Part shown: piece by piece, positions 16,168 through 26,146 of the stretch
How the letters are laid out: each line of letters begins with the position of its first letter
How positions within the stretch are numbered: the stretch's first letter is position 1
Assembly (NCBI RefSeq): GCF_010500995.1
Contig: NZ_QVMK01000004.1
Coordinates: 186,001 to 250,000 of the forward strand
DNA from: Bacteroides sp. 224
Lineage (GTDB): Bacteria > Bacteroidota > Bacteroidia > Bacteroidales > Bacteroidaceae
Length of the DNA stretch: 64,000 nt
Direction of reading: 5' to 3'
Notes under the pieces: generated by a model
Database searches by the model: none
Told to the model about the DNA's origin: nothing
The model's input: the letters and a program-made list of their open reading frames with translations, nothing else
Made by a program: the position numbers and the translations under genes

Positions 16168-17136
16168 CTAAAATTGCTCCAATACTTTTATTCGTTTTCC
16201 AATTGGTGGATGTGTAGCAAATAATCCACTGAGTCCACTGAAAATTCCTTTTGCTTGTTTACCGGGATGCTCTATAAAAAGTTGAGCAACATCATCACGA
16301 GTTACGGCTTCAATATCCGGATCTCTTGATATCTTACGAAGTGCACTGGCTAAAGCTAAAGGATTCTTTGTCATTTCCGCTGCTCCGGCATCGGCCAGAT
16401 ATTCTCTTTTACGAGAAATGGCAAAACGCATCAAAGAAGAAAAAAGATAACCAATGGCAGCAACTAAGGCAGCTATTAATAATATAATTACTCCACCACC
16501 ATTATCTTTACTGTTTCTGCTACGGGAATAATTAGAGTAATATACCATCCGCATAGCCATTTCTGCTACCATGGCAAATATCCCTACAAAAACAATGGAT
16601 ATAATAAGTAAACGGACATCATGATTGCGAATGTGAGATAGCTCATGCGCTATAACTCCTTCCAATTCATCATCATCCAGTTTATCAATAATACCTCTCG
16701 ACAAGGTTACTGTGTATGTTCTTTTATTAATACCACTTGCAAAAGCGTTCAAAGAATCATCATCAATTATATTTACTTTAGGCATCTGCATTCCCTGAGA
16801 CATGCACAGATTCTCTACCAGATTATATACTCTCTTATTTTCTTTTCTGGAAAGTGTGTATGATCCCGTTGCTTTGTTTATAATACTTGTATTGGCAAAA
16901 TAAGCAATCATAAACCAAATAAATACTCCTCCGATAGCATAAGGAGCTATTTGTACAAACATTTCGATAGAGGTTTGCCATATAGAAACGTCCACATATT
17001 CATCTCTACCCAAATAAGATAATAGATAGCAAAACAGAAATACAAGTCCAACTACCAAGCATGGAAACAAACAGAGCAGAATCAATGAACGCACATTGTT
17101 TCTGCTCTGTTGAGTATGTATACCAACGTATTCCAT
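16168..17136 (-). CDS. M48-family membrane metallopeptidase (HtpX-like)
   Basis: The protein has two N-terminal membrane helices (about 17-42 and 62-85), then the zinc site HELSH (about residue 143) in VIAHELSHIRNHD. Two more helices follow, and the third ligand is in REYLADAGAAEM. This is the layout of HtpX-like quality-control proteases with a cytoplasmic active site. The LemA-family gene precedes it by 2 bp, a pairing widely seen in bacteria. Confidence 0.9.
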   Translation of the reverse strand: MEYVGIHTQQSRNNVRSLILLCLFPCLVVGLVFLFCYLLSYLGRDEYVDVSIWQTSIEMFVQIAPYAIGGVFIWFMIAYFANTSIINKATGSYTLSRKENKRVYNLVENLCMSQGMQMPKVNIIDDDSLNAFASGINKRTYTVTLSRGIIDKLDDDELEGVIAHELSHIRNHDVRLLIISIVFVGIFAMVAEMAMRMVYYSNYSRSRNSKDNGGGVIILLIAALVAAIGYLFSSLMRFAISRKREYLADAGAAEMTKNPLALASALRKISRDPDIEAVTRDDVAQLFIEHPGKQAKGIFSGLSGLFATHPPIGKRIKVLEQF

Positions 17137-17138
17137 CG

Positions 17139-17702
17139 TTAGAATTGAATTTTCGGTGCTTCCTGAAGAGTAGCTCGTTGATCTCCTAAATCGAACATAA
17201 TTTCTCTGTGAAATCCAAACATACCTGCAATAATATTCGAAGGGAATGTTTCTACCGCATTATTCAACTCACGAGTAGCTGAATTGAAATAGCGTCTTAC
17301 AGAAGATAGTTTGTTTTCTAAATCGGATATCTCTTCTTGTAACTGAAGGAAATTTTGATTTGCTTTTAAATCCGGATAGGCTTCTAAAGTTACTTTAAGT
17401 CCCGAAAGCGCCGATGTCAACGCACTTTCTGCTACTATTTTCTCATCAATTGTTCCGGCTCTCATGGCACCGTTACGAGCGCTAACCACTCTATCCAAGG
17501 TTTCCTTTTCATGAGCTGCGTATCCTTTAACTGTTTCTACCAACTGAGGAATAAGGTCGTGGCGCTGTTTAAGTTGCACGTCTATATCGGCAAAAGCATT
17601 TTCTCTGTTATTTCTTAGTTTCACTAAGGTATTGTATTTGGATATCAACATAATAACCAAAAGAACAACTACAACTATAATAACGATTAATGATGTACTC
17701 AT
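17139..17702 (-). CDS. LemA family protein
   Basis: The 187-residue protein has an N-terminal membrane helix (about 5-20), then the helical LemA domain with the signature YNTLVKLRNNRENAFADIDVQLKQRHDLIPQLVETVKGYA and the central SALSGLKVTLEAYPDLKANQNF. The role is not established; family members act with membrane proteases and in envelope maintenance. It is co-transcribed with the M48 gene directly downstream. Confidence 0.93.
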   Translation of the reverse strand: MSTSLIVIIVVVVLLVIMLISKYNTLVKLRNNRENAFADIDVQLKQRHDLIPQLVETVKGYAAHEKETLDRVVSARNGAMRAGTIDEKIVAESALTSALSGLKVTLEAYPDLKANQNFLQLQEEISDLENKLSSVRRYFNSATRELNNAVETFPSNIIAGMFGFHREIMFDLGDQRATLQEAPKIQF

Positions 17703-17737
17703 AACTTTGAATTTTTTATTTATTTGTTAGTTAAATA

Positions 17738-19060
17738 TTATCTTTTCTTAGAAAGTACCCTTGATAAAACTATATATCCCAATATACCCGAAACTACCGA
17801 CCCTGCTATAACACCCAGTTTAGCCTGATTTAATAATATTGGTTCTTCTCCAAATGAAAGGTTTCCTATAAACAGAGATACAGTAAAACCAATACCACCC
17901 AGTAAAGAAACACCTGCGATATTTTTCCAGTTCATACCTTCTCCCATAGGTGCCAATTTGGTTTTAATGGCCAACCAGGTAAACCCAAAGATACCCACAA
18001 ACTTACCTATAATAAGCCCAAGCATAATTCCCAGACTTACATTGCCTATAAGATCGCCACTACCGCCACCAAATACAACTCCGGCATTGGCAAAGGCAAA
18101 CAGTGGAAGTATCAGGTAGTTCACTGAATTATGCAAACTGTCTTCCATGGCTTGCAACGTACTTATCACACGGTCGGAAGCAGATTCAACTCGCTTTAGT
18201 TTAGATATTTGCTGATTGGTAAGTACAATATTGTCTTTTCCTTCTTCGCACATAGTAGGAAAAGAGTTAATTAGTCTTCTTATTCTTTCAACATATTTAC
18301 CGGCATTCAACCTTGGGCGAGCAGGAATCACAAAAGCAAGCAATACTCCGGAAATAGTACTATGTACACCCGACTGCATAAATAAATACCAAGCAGCTAT
18401 ACCTCCTATCAGAAAAACCACTTTATTTACCGTCCTTCTTTTGCCTATAAAGTATAAGAAGGCATAGATAAGTGCCGCCCACAGAAAATAGATGAGGTGC
18501 ACATGAGAACTATAGAAAATAGCAATAATTAAAATACCTCCTATATCATCTACTACGGCAAAAGCGGTAAGGAATACTTTCAACGATACCGGCACACGCG
18601 TACCCAACAAGCTTAACACCCCTAAAGAGAAAGCAATATCCGTAGCCATAGGAATAGCCAATCCATGATCGCCACTCGTTCCCGGTGGACAGATTGTTGC
18701 ATAAATCAGCACCGGAAGTATCATACCTCCACAAGCCGCAATGAAAGGCAAAGAAGCTTTACGAAAAGAAGATAGTTCTCCTACCAACAACTCTCTTTTT
18801 ATTTCCAAACCTACAATCAGGAAAAAGACAGTCATTAGCCCATCATTAATAAACTGGAGCATCGTCATATTATGCCCACCATGAGAAAGCAGATTGAAAT
18901 TACCTATCTGCAAACAAACCTCCATATTGAGGAAAGAATGGTAATATTCTGCCAATGGTGAATTGGCAAGAACAGCAGCAGCTAATGCTGATATGAACAA
19001 CAAAACACTCGCAAAAATATTCATTGAAGAATAATATCTTCTTGAGCTGATTAAAGGCAT
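17738..19060 (-). CDS. nhaA: Na+/H+ antiporter NhaA
   Basis: The 440-residue inner membrane antiporter exports sodium in exchange for protons. Diagnostic segments are NDGLMTVFFLIVGLEIKRELLVGEL near residue 70, PMATDIAFSLGVLSLLG and the ion-site aspartates in AFAVVDDIGGIL (about 165-170), then LPLFAFANAGV and a final GIGFTVSLFIG. Length is longer than the E. coli protein (388), because of a hydrophilic loop about 250-300. It is followed upstream by lepA with an 18-bp gap, so both may share a transcript. Confidence 0.95.
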   Translation of the reverse strand: MPLISSRRYYSSMNIFASVLLFISALAAAVLANSPLAEYYHSFLNMEVCLQIGNFNLLSHGGHNMTMLQFINDGLMTVFFLIVGLEIKRELLVGELSSFRKASLPFIAACGGMILPVLIYATICPPGTSGDHGLAIPMATDIAFSLGVLSLLGTRVPVSLKVFLTAFAVVDDIGGILIIAIFYSSHVHLIYFLWAALIYAFLYFIGKRRTVNKVVFLIGGIAAWYLFMQSGVHSTISGVLLAFVIPARPRLNAGKYVERIRRLINSFPTMCEEGKDNIVLTNQQISKLKRVESASDRVISTLQAMEDSLHNSVNYLILPLFAFANAGVVFGGGSGDLIGNVSLGIMLGLIIGKFVGIFGFTWLAIKTKLAPMGEGMNWKNIAGVSLLGGIGFTVSLFIGNLSFGEEPILLNQAKLGVIAGSVVSGILGYIVLSRVLSKKR

Positions 19061-19078
19061 AGTATTAGTATTTAGGGA

Positions 19079-20863
19079 TTAATCAAGTTTCAACACGGCA
19101 AGGAAAGCTTTCTGAGGAACCTCCACATTACCAATCTGTTTCATTCGTTTCTTTCCTTTTTTCTGCTTTTCCAAAAGCTTACGCTTACGGCTAATATCAC
19201 CCCCATAACATTTTGCTGTTACATCTTTACGAACAGCTTTTATTGTTTCGCGAGCAATAATCTTTGAACCAATAGCTGCTTGTATGGCAATATCAAATTG
19301 TTGACGTGGTATTAGTTCCTTCAGCTTTTCGCACATACGCCGACCGAAATCGACAGCATTGTCAAAATGGGTTAAGGTAGAAAGTGCATCTACAGATTCT
19401 CCGTTCAATAGGATATCTAATTTCACCAATTTAGACGGACGGAAACCATCCATGTGATAATCAAAGGAAGCATACCCTTTGGATATACTTTTTAGTTTAT
19501 CATAAAAGTCGATTACAATTTCGCCCAGTGGCATACTATAATAGATCTCCACACGGTTGCCCGAAATATATTCTTGTTTTAAGAGTTCGCCTCGTTTTCC
19601 AAGACACAACGTCATGATAGGACCAATATAATCGGTTGTTGTAATCACAGATGCCTTGATATAAGGTTCTTCAATATGATCTATCAAAGTAGGGTCGGGC
19701 ATTCCACCGGGATTGTGCACCTCCGTCATATTACCATGTTTATCATAAATCTGATAAGAAACGTTGGGCACGGTAGTAATCACGTTCATATCGAACTCAC
19801 GATCGAGGCGTTCCTGTACTATCTCCATGTGAAGCAACCCGAGGAAACCACAACGGAAACCAAAACCAAGGGCTAACGACGACTCCGGTTGGAAAGTCAA
19901 TGAAGCATCATTTAGCTGCAATTTCTCCAGAGAAGAACGCAGATTTTCATAATCTTCGGCTTCAATCGGGTAAACTCCGGCAAACACCATTGGTTTTACT
20001 TCTTCAAAACCGGATATTGCTTCTTTGGCAGGTCTTGCCACATGAGTAATGGTATCTCCTACTTTTACTTCTTTAGAGGTCTTGATCCCTGATATAATAT
20101 ACCCTACATCACCTGTACGAAGTTCTTTTCGAGGAACCATTTGCATTTTAAGCACTCCGATTTCATCGGCAACATACTCTTTTCCTGTATTTATAAACTT
20201 CACTTTGTCGCCGGAACGAATTACACCGTCAGTAATTTTAAAGTAAGCAATGATTCCGCGAAATGAATTAAAAACAGAGTCAAAGATTAATGCTTGCAGG
20301 GGAGCTTCTTCATCTCCTTTGGGGTGTGGAACTTGCTCTACTACAGCAGCCAGAATATTATCTACCCCCATACCGGTTTTTCCGGAAGCACGAATTATTT
20401 CTTCGCGTTTGCAACCGAGCAGTTCAATAATCTCGTCTTCTACTTCTTCGGGCATGGCATTGGGCATATCGCACTTATTCACAACCGGAATAATCTCCAA
20501 ATCGTGTTCAATAGCCATATATAAGTTCGATATTGTTTGGGCTTGTACGCCTTGTGTGGCATCTACAATCAGTAGAGCACCTTCGCAAGCGGCAATAGAA
20601 CGAGAAACCTCATAAGAAAAGTCAACATGCCCCGGAGTGTCTATAAGATTCAGAATATACTTTTCATTGTTATAGATGTACTCCATTTGTATGGCATGGC
20701 TCTTAATGGTAATACCTCTTTCTTTTTCCAAATCCATGTTATCCAGCATCTGTCCGCTGGTAATCTGAACGGTTTTGGTATATTCAAGTAATCTGTCTGC
20801 CAAGGTTGACTTCCCATGATCAATATGGGCAATAATACAAAAATTCCTTATATTTTTCATCAC
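19079..20863 (-). CDS. lepA: Elongation factor 4 (LepA), ribosome back-translocase GTPase
   Basis: A 594-residue GTPase with G1 AHIDHGKST (about 10-18), G3 [12 protein letters not shown]4 NKCDMP, and the LepA-specific C-terminal domain ending in [10 protein letters not shown]. The segment [26 protein letters not shown] and the conserved [26 protein letters not shown] are diagnostic. Length and motifs are normal. A TATCTTTG -7-like box lies on the minus strand at 20891-20898, shortly before the start. Confidence 0.97.
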   Translation of the reverse strand: MMKNIRNFCIIAHIDHGKSTLADRLLEYTKTVQITSGQMLDNMDLEKERGITIKSHAIQMEYIYNNEKYILNLIDTPGHVDFSYEVSRSIAACEGALLIVDATQGVQAQTISNLYMAIEHDLEIIPVVNKCDMPNAMPEEVEDEIIELLGCKREEIIRASGKTGMGVDNILAAVVEQVPHPKGDEEAPLQALIFDSVFNSFRGIIAYFKITDGVIRSGDKVKFINTGKEYVADEIGVLKMQMVPRKELRTGDVGYIISGIKTSKEVKVGDTITHVARPAKEAISGFEEVKPMVFAGVYPIEAEDYENLRSSLEKLQLNDASLTFQPESSLALGFGFRCGFLGLLHMEIVQERLDREFDMNVITTVPNVSYQIYDKHGNMTEVHNPGGMPDPTLIDHIEEPYIKASVITTTDYIGPIMTLCLGKRGELLKQEYISGNRVEIYYSMPLGEIVIDFYDKLKSISKGYASFDYHMDGFRPSKLVKLDILLNGESVDALSTLTHFDNAVDFGRRMCEKLKELIPRQQFDIAIQAAIGSKIIARETIKAVRKDVTAKCYGGDISRKRKLLEKQKKGKKRMKQIGNVEVPQKAFLAVLKLD

Positions 20864-20912
20864 TAAACCTAATCTTCAATTGTTGGAGGGCAAAGATAAT
20901 TAAATGGAAGAA

Positions 20913-20961
20913 CAAAAAAAAATGCGTTGATAACAATAAATCTTGTATCAACGCATTTTTT
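20913..20961 (-). terminator. Intrinsic terminator of the small winged-helix gene
   Basis: A 12-bp perfect stem (AATGCGTTGATA at 20921-20932 with its complement at 20946-20957). On the minus strand it is followed by a long T-run. It lies 23 nt past the stop codon and just before the lepA promoter region. Confidence 0.85.
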
Positions 20962-20983
20962 AATTCGTAGTTTTAATCTTCGC

Positions 20984-21184
20984 TTAGATTAACTTTACAA
21001 AAAGTTCACCTTCTACTTCAGACGTAGCGATTTTGTCTTCTCTAAGCAACCATCCAAGGCCAAGGAAAAGGTCTTTGTCTACTAATTTAGTAGCTTTCTT
21101 GATTTGTTTAGCTGTTAATCCCTCGGTCTCATTCAATGCATTCCAGATTGTACCTGCAATGTTACCGGCTTTTTCATTCAACAT
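20984..21184 (-). CDS. Small winged helix-turn-helix protein (DUF2582-like)
   Basis: The 66-residue protein fits the short winged-helix family abundant in Bacteroidetes: IAGTIWNALNETEGLTAKQIKKATKLVDKDLFLGLGWLLREDKI. The recognition helix is expected at about residues 35-48. Its role is unknown. It is monocistronic: a strong terminator follows, and a TATCTTTG -7-like box (minus strand, 21259-21266) precedes it. Confidence 0.85.
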   Translation of the reverse strand: MLNEKAGNIAGTIWNALNETEGLTAKQIKKATKLVDKDLFLGLGWLLREDKIATSEVEGELFVKLI

Positions 21185-21333
21185 TTGCTTAATGTTTTTT
21201 TGTTCAACATATTAGTTTAAACCTGATTTATGAATGTTATTCTGGTTTAATCACGATGCAAAGATACACATTTTGTATGTTATACAACATATAAGCCCCT
21301 GCTTTTCAGCTCTTTTTCAACAAAAACAGCCAT

Positions 21334-21801
21334 TTAACGAGCATTGGAAGATTCTTTAAGATATTCCGACCATATCCTTGCTGCTTCTTCTACTATTTTT
21401 GCGCAGGGCCTTTTCTTATAATATGCCTCTGTTCGGGCTTCGGGCGTAGAAACAATGGGAGTACCTTTTTGAAGCTGAAGCAAATCGGCACATCTTAATG
21501 CTCCATTTCTCTCTTTGAACGTATCGGCTAATTGCTGAACCAGCTCGTAGTTGGCTTTTTTCCCTTCGGCATCTTTCCCATCGGTGGCACCGGTTTCGAG
21601 TCCTGCCAGAATAAACATACCACAAGCTGCCCCACAGGTTTCGCGCATACGTCCTATGCCACCTCCAAAAGAAGCTGACATACGAAAAACTTGCTCCTCG
21701 GTAAAGCCATACCTGTCGGCAAATGCTGCTGCAACAGATTGCGAACAGTTATATCCACTCTTAAAAAGATCTACAGCCTTTTGAATACGAGTATCTTCCA
21801 T
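21334..21801 (-). CDS. C-GCAxxG-C-C family (putative redox-active) protein
   Basis: The 155-residue protein has the family cysteine pattern: YNCSQSVAAAFADRYG, FGGGIGRMRETCGAACGMFI, then one cysteine in CADLLQL and one in PCAKIV. The family is believed to be redox active but has no defined substrate. The gene is followed upstream, with a 3-bp gap, by the exonuclease III gene, and the two are likely co-transcribed. Confidence 0.88.
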   Translation of the reverse strand: MEDTRIQKAVDLFKSGYNCSQSVAAAFADRYGFTEEQVFRMSASFGGGIGRMRETCGAACGMFILAGLETGATDGKDAEGKKANYELVQQLADTFKERNGALRCADLLQLQKGTPIVSTPEARTEAYYKKRPCAKIVEEAARIWSEYLKESSNAR

Positions 21802-21804
21802 ATA

Positions 21805-22572
21805 TTACAAATCTTTTATTTCCAATTCCATCGGGCAATGATCGGAGTGAACCGCCTCATTGAGTATCCGTGCACCTTTTATGGATGGTACTAAAGACTC
21901 ACTCACCATACAGTAATCAATACGCCATCCTTTATTCTTCGACCGGGAATTGAATCGATAACTCCACCAGGTGTACTTCTGTTCGTCCGGATACAGGTAA
22001 CGGAAGCTATCTGTAAATCCTTCTTTTAGAAATCCCGTCATCCACTCACGCTCTTCAGGGAGGAAGCCACTGTTTTTAGCATTCCGAATGGGGTCGTGAA
22101 TATCTATGGCTTCATGACAGATGTTATAATCGCCACACAAAATTAAATTAGGACGGGGTTTACGTAACTCTATCACATATTTCTGGAAAGCATCTAACCA
22201 ATTCATTTTAAAAGCCTGCCGTTCATCGCCGCTGGTGCCCGAAGGATGATACACGCTTACAATAGATAAGTCTCCATAATCTGCCCGAATGAAACGTCCC
22301 TCGTTATCGTATTCCTCTATGCCCATACCATACTCTACATGGTCGGGTTCTTTTTTGGTAAGAATGGCTACTCCACTGTATCCTTTCTTTTGAGCCGAAT
22401 ACAAATAACCTTTGTATCCTAATGATTCAAAAGTTTCAGCCGGATACTGATCGGGTTGCAGTTTGGTTTCCTGCAAACAAAGTACATCCGGGTTCTCGGC
22501 AATCAGCCACTCGTCTAAGCCTTTGCTTGCGGCAGCACGAAGTCCGTTTACGTTATAGGTTATTATTTTCAT
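21805..22572 (-). CDS. Exodeoxyribonuclease III / AP endonuclease
   Basis: The enzyme cuts DNA at abasic sites and has 3'-5' exonuclease activity. Motifs run in order: YNVNGLRAA at the start, LCLQETKL with the metal glutamate, GYSGVAILTK, SVYHPSG, LCGDYNICHEAID, and TWWSYRFNSRSKNKGWRIDYCM with C-terminal SDHCPMEL. The length of 255 is normal for the ExoA/Xth family. Confidence 0.95.
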   Translation of the reverse strand: MKIITYNVNGLRAAASKGLDEWLIAENPDVLCLQETKLQPDQYPAETFESLGYKGYLYSAQKKGYSGVAILTKKEPDHVEYGMGIEEYDNEGRFIRADYGDLSIVSVYHPSGTSGDERQAFKMNWLDAFQKYVIELRKPRPNLILCGDYNICHEAIDIHDPIRNAKNSGFLPEEREWMTGFLKEGFTDSFRYLYPDEQKYTWWSYRFNSRSKNKGWRIDYCMVSESLVPSIKGARILNEAVHSDHCPMELEIKDL

Positions 22573-22591
22573 TGTTTTATACCTTCTTGCC

Positions 22592-24262
22592 TTAACTAAG
22601 GCCCTCTATTTCTCCATTTATGATATCAATATGTTTGGCTTGAGGTTCTTTGGGCAGCCCCGGCATACGCAATATCTCTCCGGCAACGGCTACAATCATC
22701 TCTGCTCCGTTATTTATAACAATATCTTTGATGTGTAGTTCAAAATCTTTGGCTACTCCGTAAGCTTTCGGATCTCCGGAGAAGGAATATTGTGTTTTTG
22801 CTACACAGATAGGATAATGAGAGATATTCATTTTCTCAATCAGCTTGATCATTGAACGAGATTTACTGCTATACGTAACCAATTCGGCACCATACAGTTG
22901 TTTAGCCACTTTCTCAATCTTCGCAGGTATGCTATCAGATTCTTCGTAGGTAAACCGCATCGGTTGCGAGGGTTGCTTTTCAATGGTGTCTACCACCAAC
23001 TGCGCCAATTCCTTGGCTCCTTCTCCACCTTGTGCAAAGGCATTGTTAACGGCAAACCCTACTCCTTTTTCCAAACAATGACGGCGAACCAGCTCTATTT
23101 CTTCTTCCGTGTCGCCCCCATACTTGTTGAAAGCCACAATGACGGTTTGTCCAAATGAACGCAGGTTCTCGATATGCTTATCCAGGTTCTCGAATCCTTT
23201 AATTATTCCTTCGGCATGAGGCTCTTTTATAGCTTCAACAGCTACTCCACCGTGCATCTTCAGTGCTTGCAAGGTAGCTACGAGCACAGTTAAACGAGGC
23301 TGTAAACCTGCTTTCCTACACTTTATATTGTAGAACTTTTCTGCACCGAGATCGGCTCCAAAGCCAGCCTCCGTCACCACATAATCTCCGTAAGTCAAAG
23401 CCATTTTGGTTGCCAATATGGAATTACAACCATGTGCTATATTAGCAAACGGACCTCCATGCACAAACGCTGCCGTATTCTCGGTGGTTTGCACCAAATT
23501 AGGATTGATGGAATCTTTCAGTAATACAGCAATGGCTCCTGCCACTCCAAGATCTTTTACGGTAAACGGCTTATCGTCATGAGTAAAGCCAAGCAAAATG
23601 TTTTCAATGCGACGACGCAAATCTTCCATATCCGTAGAAAGACAAAGAATAGCCATAATCTCCGAAGCGGTGGTTATATCAAAGCCTGCCTGATGGGTTA
23701 TTCCATTTGTTTTAGGTCCTAATCCTACCACAATATCCCGAAGAGAACGGTCGTTGACATCAAGCACACGTTTCCAAAGTATTTCCTTCAAACCGAAGTT
23801 CGCCTGGTTCTGATACAGATAATTATCGAGCAAAGCAGTTATCATATTGTGTGCAGAGGTAATGGCATGAAAATCTCCGGTGAAATGAAGGTTGATTTTC
23901 TCCATCGGAAGCACTTGGGCGTAACCTCCTCCTGCTGCTCCGCCTTTCATTCCGAAACAAGGACCTAAAGAGGGTTCGCGCAGAGCCACAATGGCATTTT
24001 TACCAATCTTATTTAATCCGAGCGTTAAACCGATTGATACAGTGGTTTTACCTATTCCTGCCTTAGTAGGTGTAATGGCAGTAACAAGTATCAGGTTATT
24101 CTGCTGTACTTTTTCCTCGTCAATCAATTCTACAGGAATCTTAGCAATATGACGACCGTAGTTTTCCACTTCTTCGCGAGGAATACCGATGGAGGTAGCT
24201 ACCTGTTTTATCTTTTTCAGCTCTATGCTGCGAGCTATTTGAATATCGGATTTCATGAGCAA
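22592..24262 (-). CDS. fhs: Formate-tetrahydrofolate ligase
   Basis: This ATP-dependent enzyme makes 10-formyl-THF from formate, feeding one-carbon metabolism. The ATP-binding loop [11 protein letters not shown] (about 64-74), [23 protein letters not shown] and the C-terminal [10 protein letters not shown] are characteristic. The length of 556 is normal. The start lies 1 bp from the stop of the alpha/beta hydrolase gene upstream, so these are transcribed together. Confidence 0.96.
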   Translation of the reverse strand: MLMKSDIQIARSIELKKIKQVATSIGIPREEVENYGRHIAKIPVELIDEEKVQQNNLILVTAITPTKAGIGKTTVSIGLTLGLNKIGKNAIVALREPSLGPCFGMKGGAAGGGYAQVLPMEKINLHFTGDFHAITSAHNMITALLDNYLYQNQANFGLKEILWKRVLDVNDRSLRDIVVGLGPKTNGITHQAGFDITTASEIMAILCLSTDMEDLRRRIENILLGFTHDDKPFTVKDLGVAGAIAVLLKDSINPNLVQTTENTAAFVHGGPFANIAHGCNSILATKMALTYGDYVVTEAGFGADLGAEKFYNIKCRKAGLQPRLTVLVATLQALKMHGGVAVEAIKEPHAEGIIKGFENLDKHIENLRSFGQTVIVAFNKYGGDTEEEIELVRRHCLEKGVGFAVNNAFAQGGEGAKELAQLVVDTIEKQPSQPMRFTYEESDSIPAKIEKVAKQLYGAELVTYSSKSRSMIKLIEKMNISHYPICVAKTQYSFSGDPKAYGVAKDFELHIKDIVINNGAEMIVAVAGEILRMPGLPKEPQAKHIDIINGEIEGLS

Positions 24263-24263
24263 A

Positions 24264-25433
24264 TTATTTGTTACTTACTACTTTTGAGTTCTTCAACACT
24301 GTAAGCTTAGCCGGAAAAGCATAATACTTATCACCACGTGCATTCAGTTCTTCTTCGATATTGGCTAATGTACGTGCTACTTTTCCTTTATACAACTCTG
24401 TGCCCTGATATTGAAGAGTAATAGGTTTATCCAGGTTGAACATCTCATCATTCAAATGTATGGTTAGTTCCGGATAATCATTTTTCTCAATATTGATTGT
24501 GTTGCCCGAACGGGTTACCACTACTTCCATCGTATGTTTGGCATCTTTCAACGGAACAGACAACCAATACAAGGCAGGCAGAACTACATTTTCCTGTCTC
24601 CAAACCACTTTATCGGGGTATGGATTTCTTTTATATTGCTCCATCCATGTAATGGCAACTGTATCTGCTCTTTCCATCCAATGCCCTTTACCTTTAACGA
24701 TATGGGTTTCGTGAATATAGTTTTCGGGGTCAAGACGTTGCAAAGAATCCAACCGTTGTCCGCAGACAGCAGCCAATTTGTTACGGTTGTAAGCACCATC
24801 TTTCTCGCCCATCCAAATCATAAAAGGCAGGTTACGCAGGTTTACTTGCGAAGCCTCGCCCGGATGTCCTGCCATCATGGATGCAGCCGCCCAACGATCT
24901 GCCATACGCGGAGCCATACGATAAAGCCCGTCGCCACCGGCAGAATAACCTAACAAATAAACTTTGTTGGGGTTTACTCCTTCAAGGGTAACGGCTGTTT
25001 GGATAATGGCATCATACAGAGAATCGATTCCCGGTTTAAACCACATATTCCAATCGTCCCAAGGAGCTCGCGGAGCTACATAAACACCTTCTTTAGGAGT
25101 GTATAATCTGATCTGGTTTCTCCATTGCTGATCATTTACCGCCGGAGCTGTGTTTCCTCCTCCGTGCAATGATATGAAAAGGCTGCGACCATCGGCCGGT
25201 GCTTCGCCAATTATTTTATAATCGATAGGCATCTTTTTGCCATTGCGCACAAACACTTTCTCTTCCCAGGCTTTGGCATTTTCTTCTTTTACTGCCTCCA
25301 ACCATTTGGGATATACTGTGTTAAGGTAGGCACTTGCTTCTTCTTTCGACACGCCTTTACCATCTGTAGGTTGAGCGCTTTTGCATGCACCAAATAAAAG
25401 CGGTAGGATAACTAAATAAGCGATTTTCTTCAT
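24264..25433 (-). CDS. Alpha/beta-hydrolase lipoprotein
   Basis: The N-terminus [19 protein letters not shown] is a lipoprotein signal with lipidated Cys at residue 17. The hydrolase core has an oxyanion region [10 protein letters not shown], nucleophile elbow GYSAGG (about residue 170), the acid region MGEKDGAYN and a histidine in [11 protein letters not shown], suggesting a complete Ser-Asp-His triad. It resembles secreted esterases/PHB-depolymerase-like proteins; the substrate is unknown. The start codon overlaps the lipB stop by 4 nt (ATGA). Confidence 0.8.
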   Translation of the reverse strand: MKKIAYLVILPLLFGACKSAQPTDGKGVSKEEASAYLNTVYPKWLEAVKEENAKAWEEKVFVRNGKKMPIDYKIIGEAPADGRSLFISLHGGGNTAPAVNDQQWRNQIRLYTPKEGVYVAPRAPWDDWNMWFKPGIDSLYDAIIQTAVTLEGVNPNKVYLLGYSAGGDGLYRMAPRMADRWAAASMMAGHPGEASQVNLRNLPFMIWMGEKDGAYNRNKLAAVCGQRLDSLQRLDPENYIHETHIVKGKGHWMERADTVAITWMEQYKRNPYPDKVVWRQENVVLPALYWLSVPLKDAKHTMEVVVTRSGNTINIEKNDYPELTIHLNDEMFNLDKPITLQYQGTELYKGKVARTLANIEEELNARGDKYYAFPAKLTVLKNSKVVSNK

Positions 25434-26110
25434 AGATCAATTTGTTTATATTTTAAAAGAGATTTGATTTCATTTTCAAGCAGCTTTATCACTTCATGCC
25501 TTTCTGCCTCTTTGTTCAGTTCCTTTTGCAAGGAGGTTACGCCCTTGTCCATAAACCCACAAGGATTGATATAGCTGAAATAGCGAAGATCCGTATTGAG
25601 GTTTAAAGCCAATCCGTGCATGGTTACAAACCTGCTGCTTCGTACACCTATTGCACAGATCTTACGGGCACGCGGAGTACCTACGTCGAGCCACACACCG
25701 GTTGCCTTTTCAAGCCTGCCGGCAACTACCCCGTAATGAGCACATACCCGGATTACGGCTTCTTCTAAAAGATGGATGTATTCCTTCAACCCTAAATTGA
25801 AGTCTTCAAGATTTAAAATAGGATAGCAAACCAATTGCCCGGGACCATGATAAGTAATATCTCCTCCCCTGTCGATATGGTAAAGGGTGGCTTGTATGGC
25901 TTTAAGTTGCTCTTCGCCCAAAAGCATATTGTTTTCTTTTCCGCTCTTGCCTAAAGTATAAACATTCGGATGTTCACAAAACACCACTTGATTCTTGTAG
26001 ACACCTCCGGAGATTTTTGCGGCAATCAAAGCATCAAACAATTCCGTCTGACGCTTCCAGGCTTCTTCGTAACTAATAAGCCCCCAATCAATAAATTCAA
26101 CACTAACCAC
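25430..26110 (-). CDS. lipB: Octanoyl-[acyl carrier protein]:protein transferase
   Basis: LipB moves octanoyl groups from ACP to lipoyl domains. The acyl-binding motif GGDITYHGPGQLVCYPI, the catalytic lysine in RKICAIGVR and the catalytic cysteine in SYINPCG are present. The length of 226 is typical. The lipoyl synthase gene is not in the window. The product could lipoylate GcvH, the partner of the GcvP encoded at 33.6 kb. Confidence 0.95.
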   Translation of the reverse strand: MVSVEFIDWGLISYEEAWKRQTELFDALIAAKISGGVYKNQVVFCEHPNVYTLGKSGKENNMLLGEEQLKAIQATLYHIDRGGDITYHGPGQLVCYPILNLEDFNLGLKEYIHLLEEAVIRVCAHYGVVAGRLEKATGVWLDVGTPRARKICAIGVRSSRFVTMHGLALNLNTDLRYFSYINPCGFMDKGVTSLQKELNKEAERHEVIKLLENEIKSLLKYKQIDL

Positions 26111-26146
26111 CTTCGTTTTCTACAATTTACTTTTCGAATTACATTC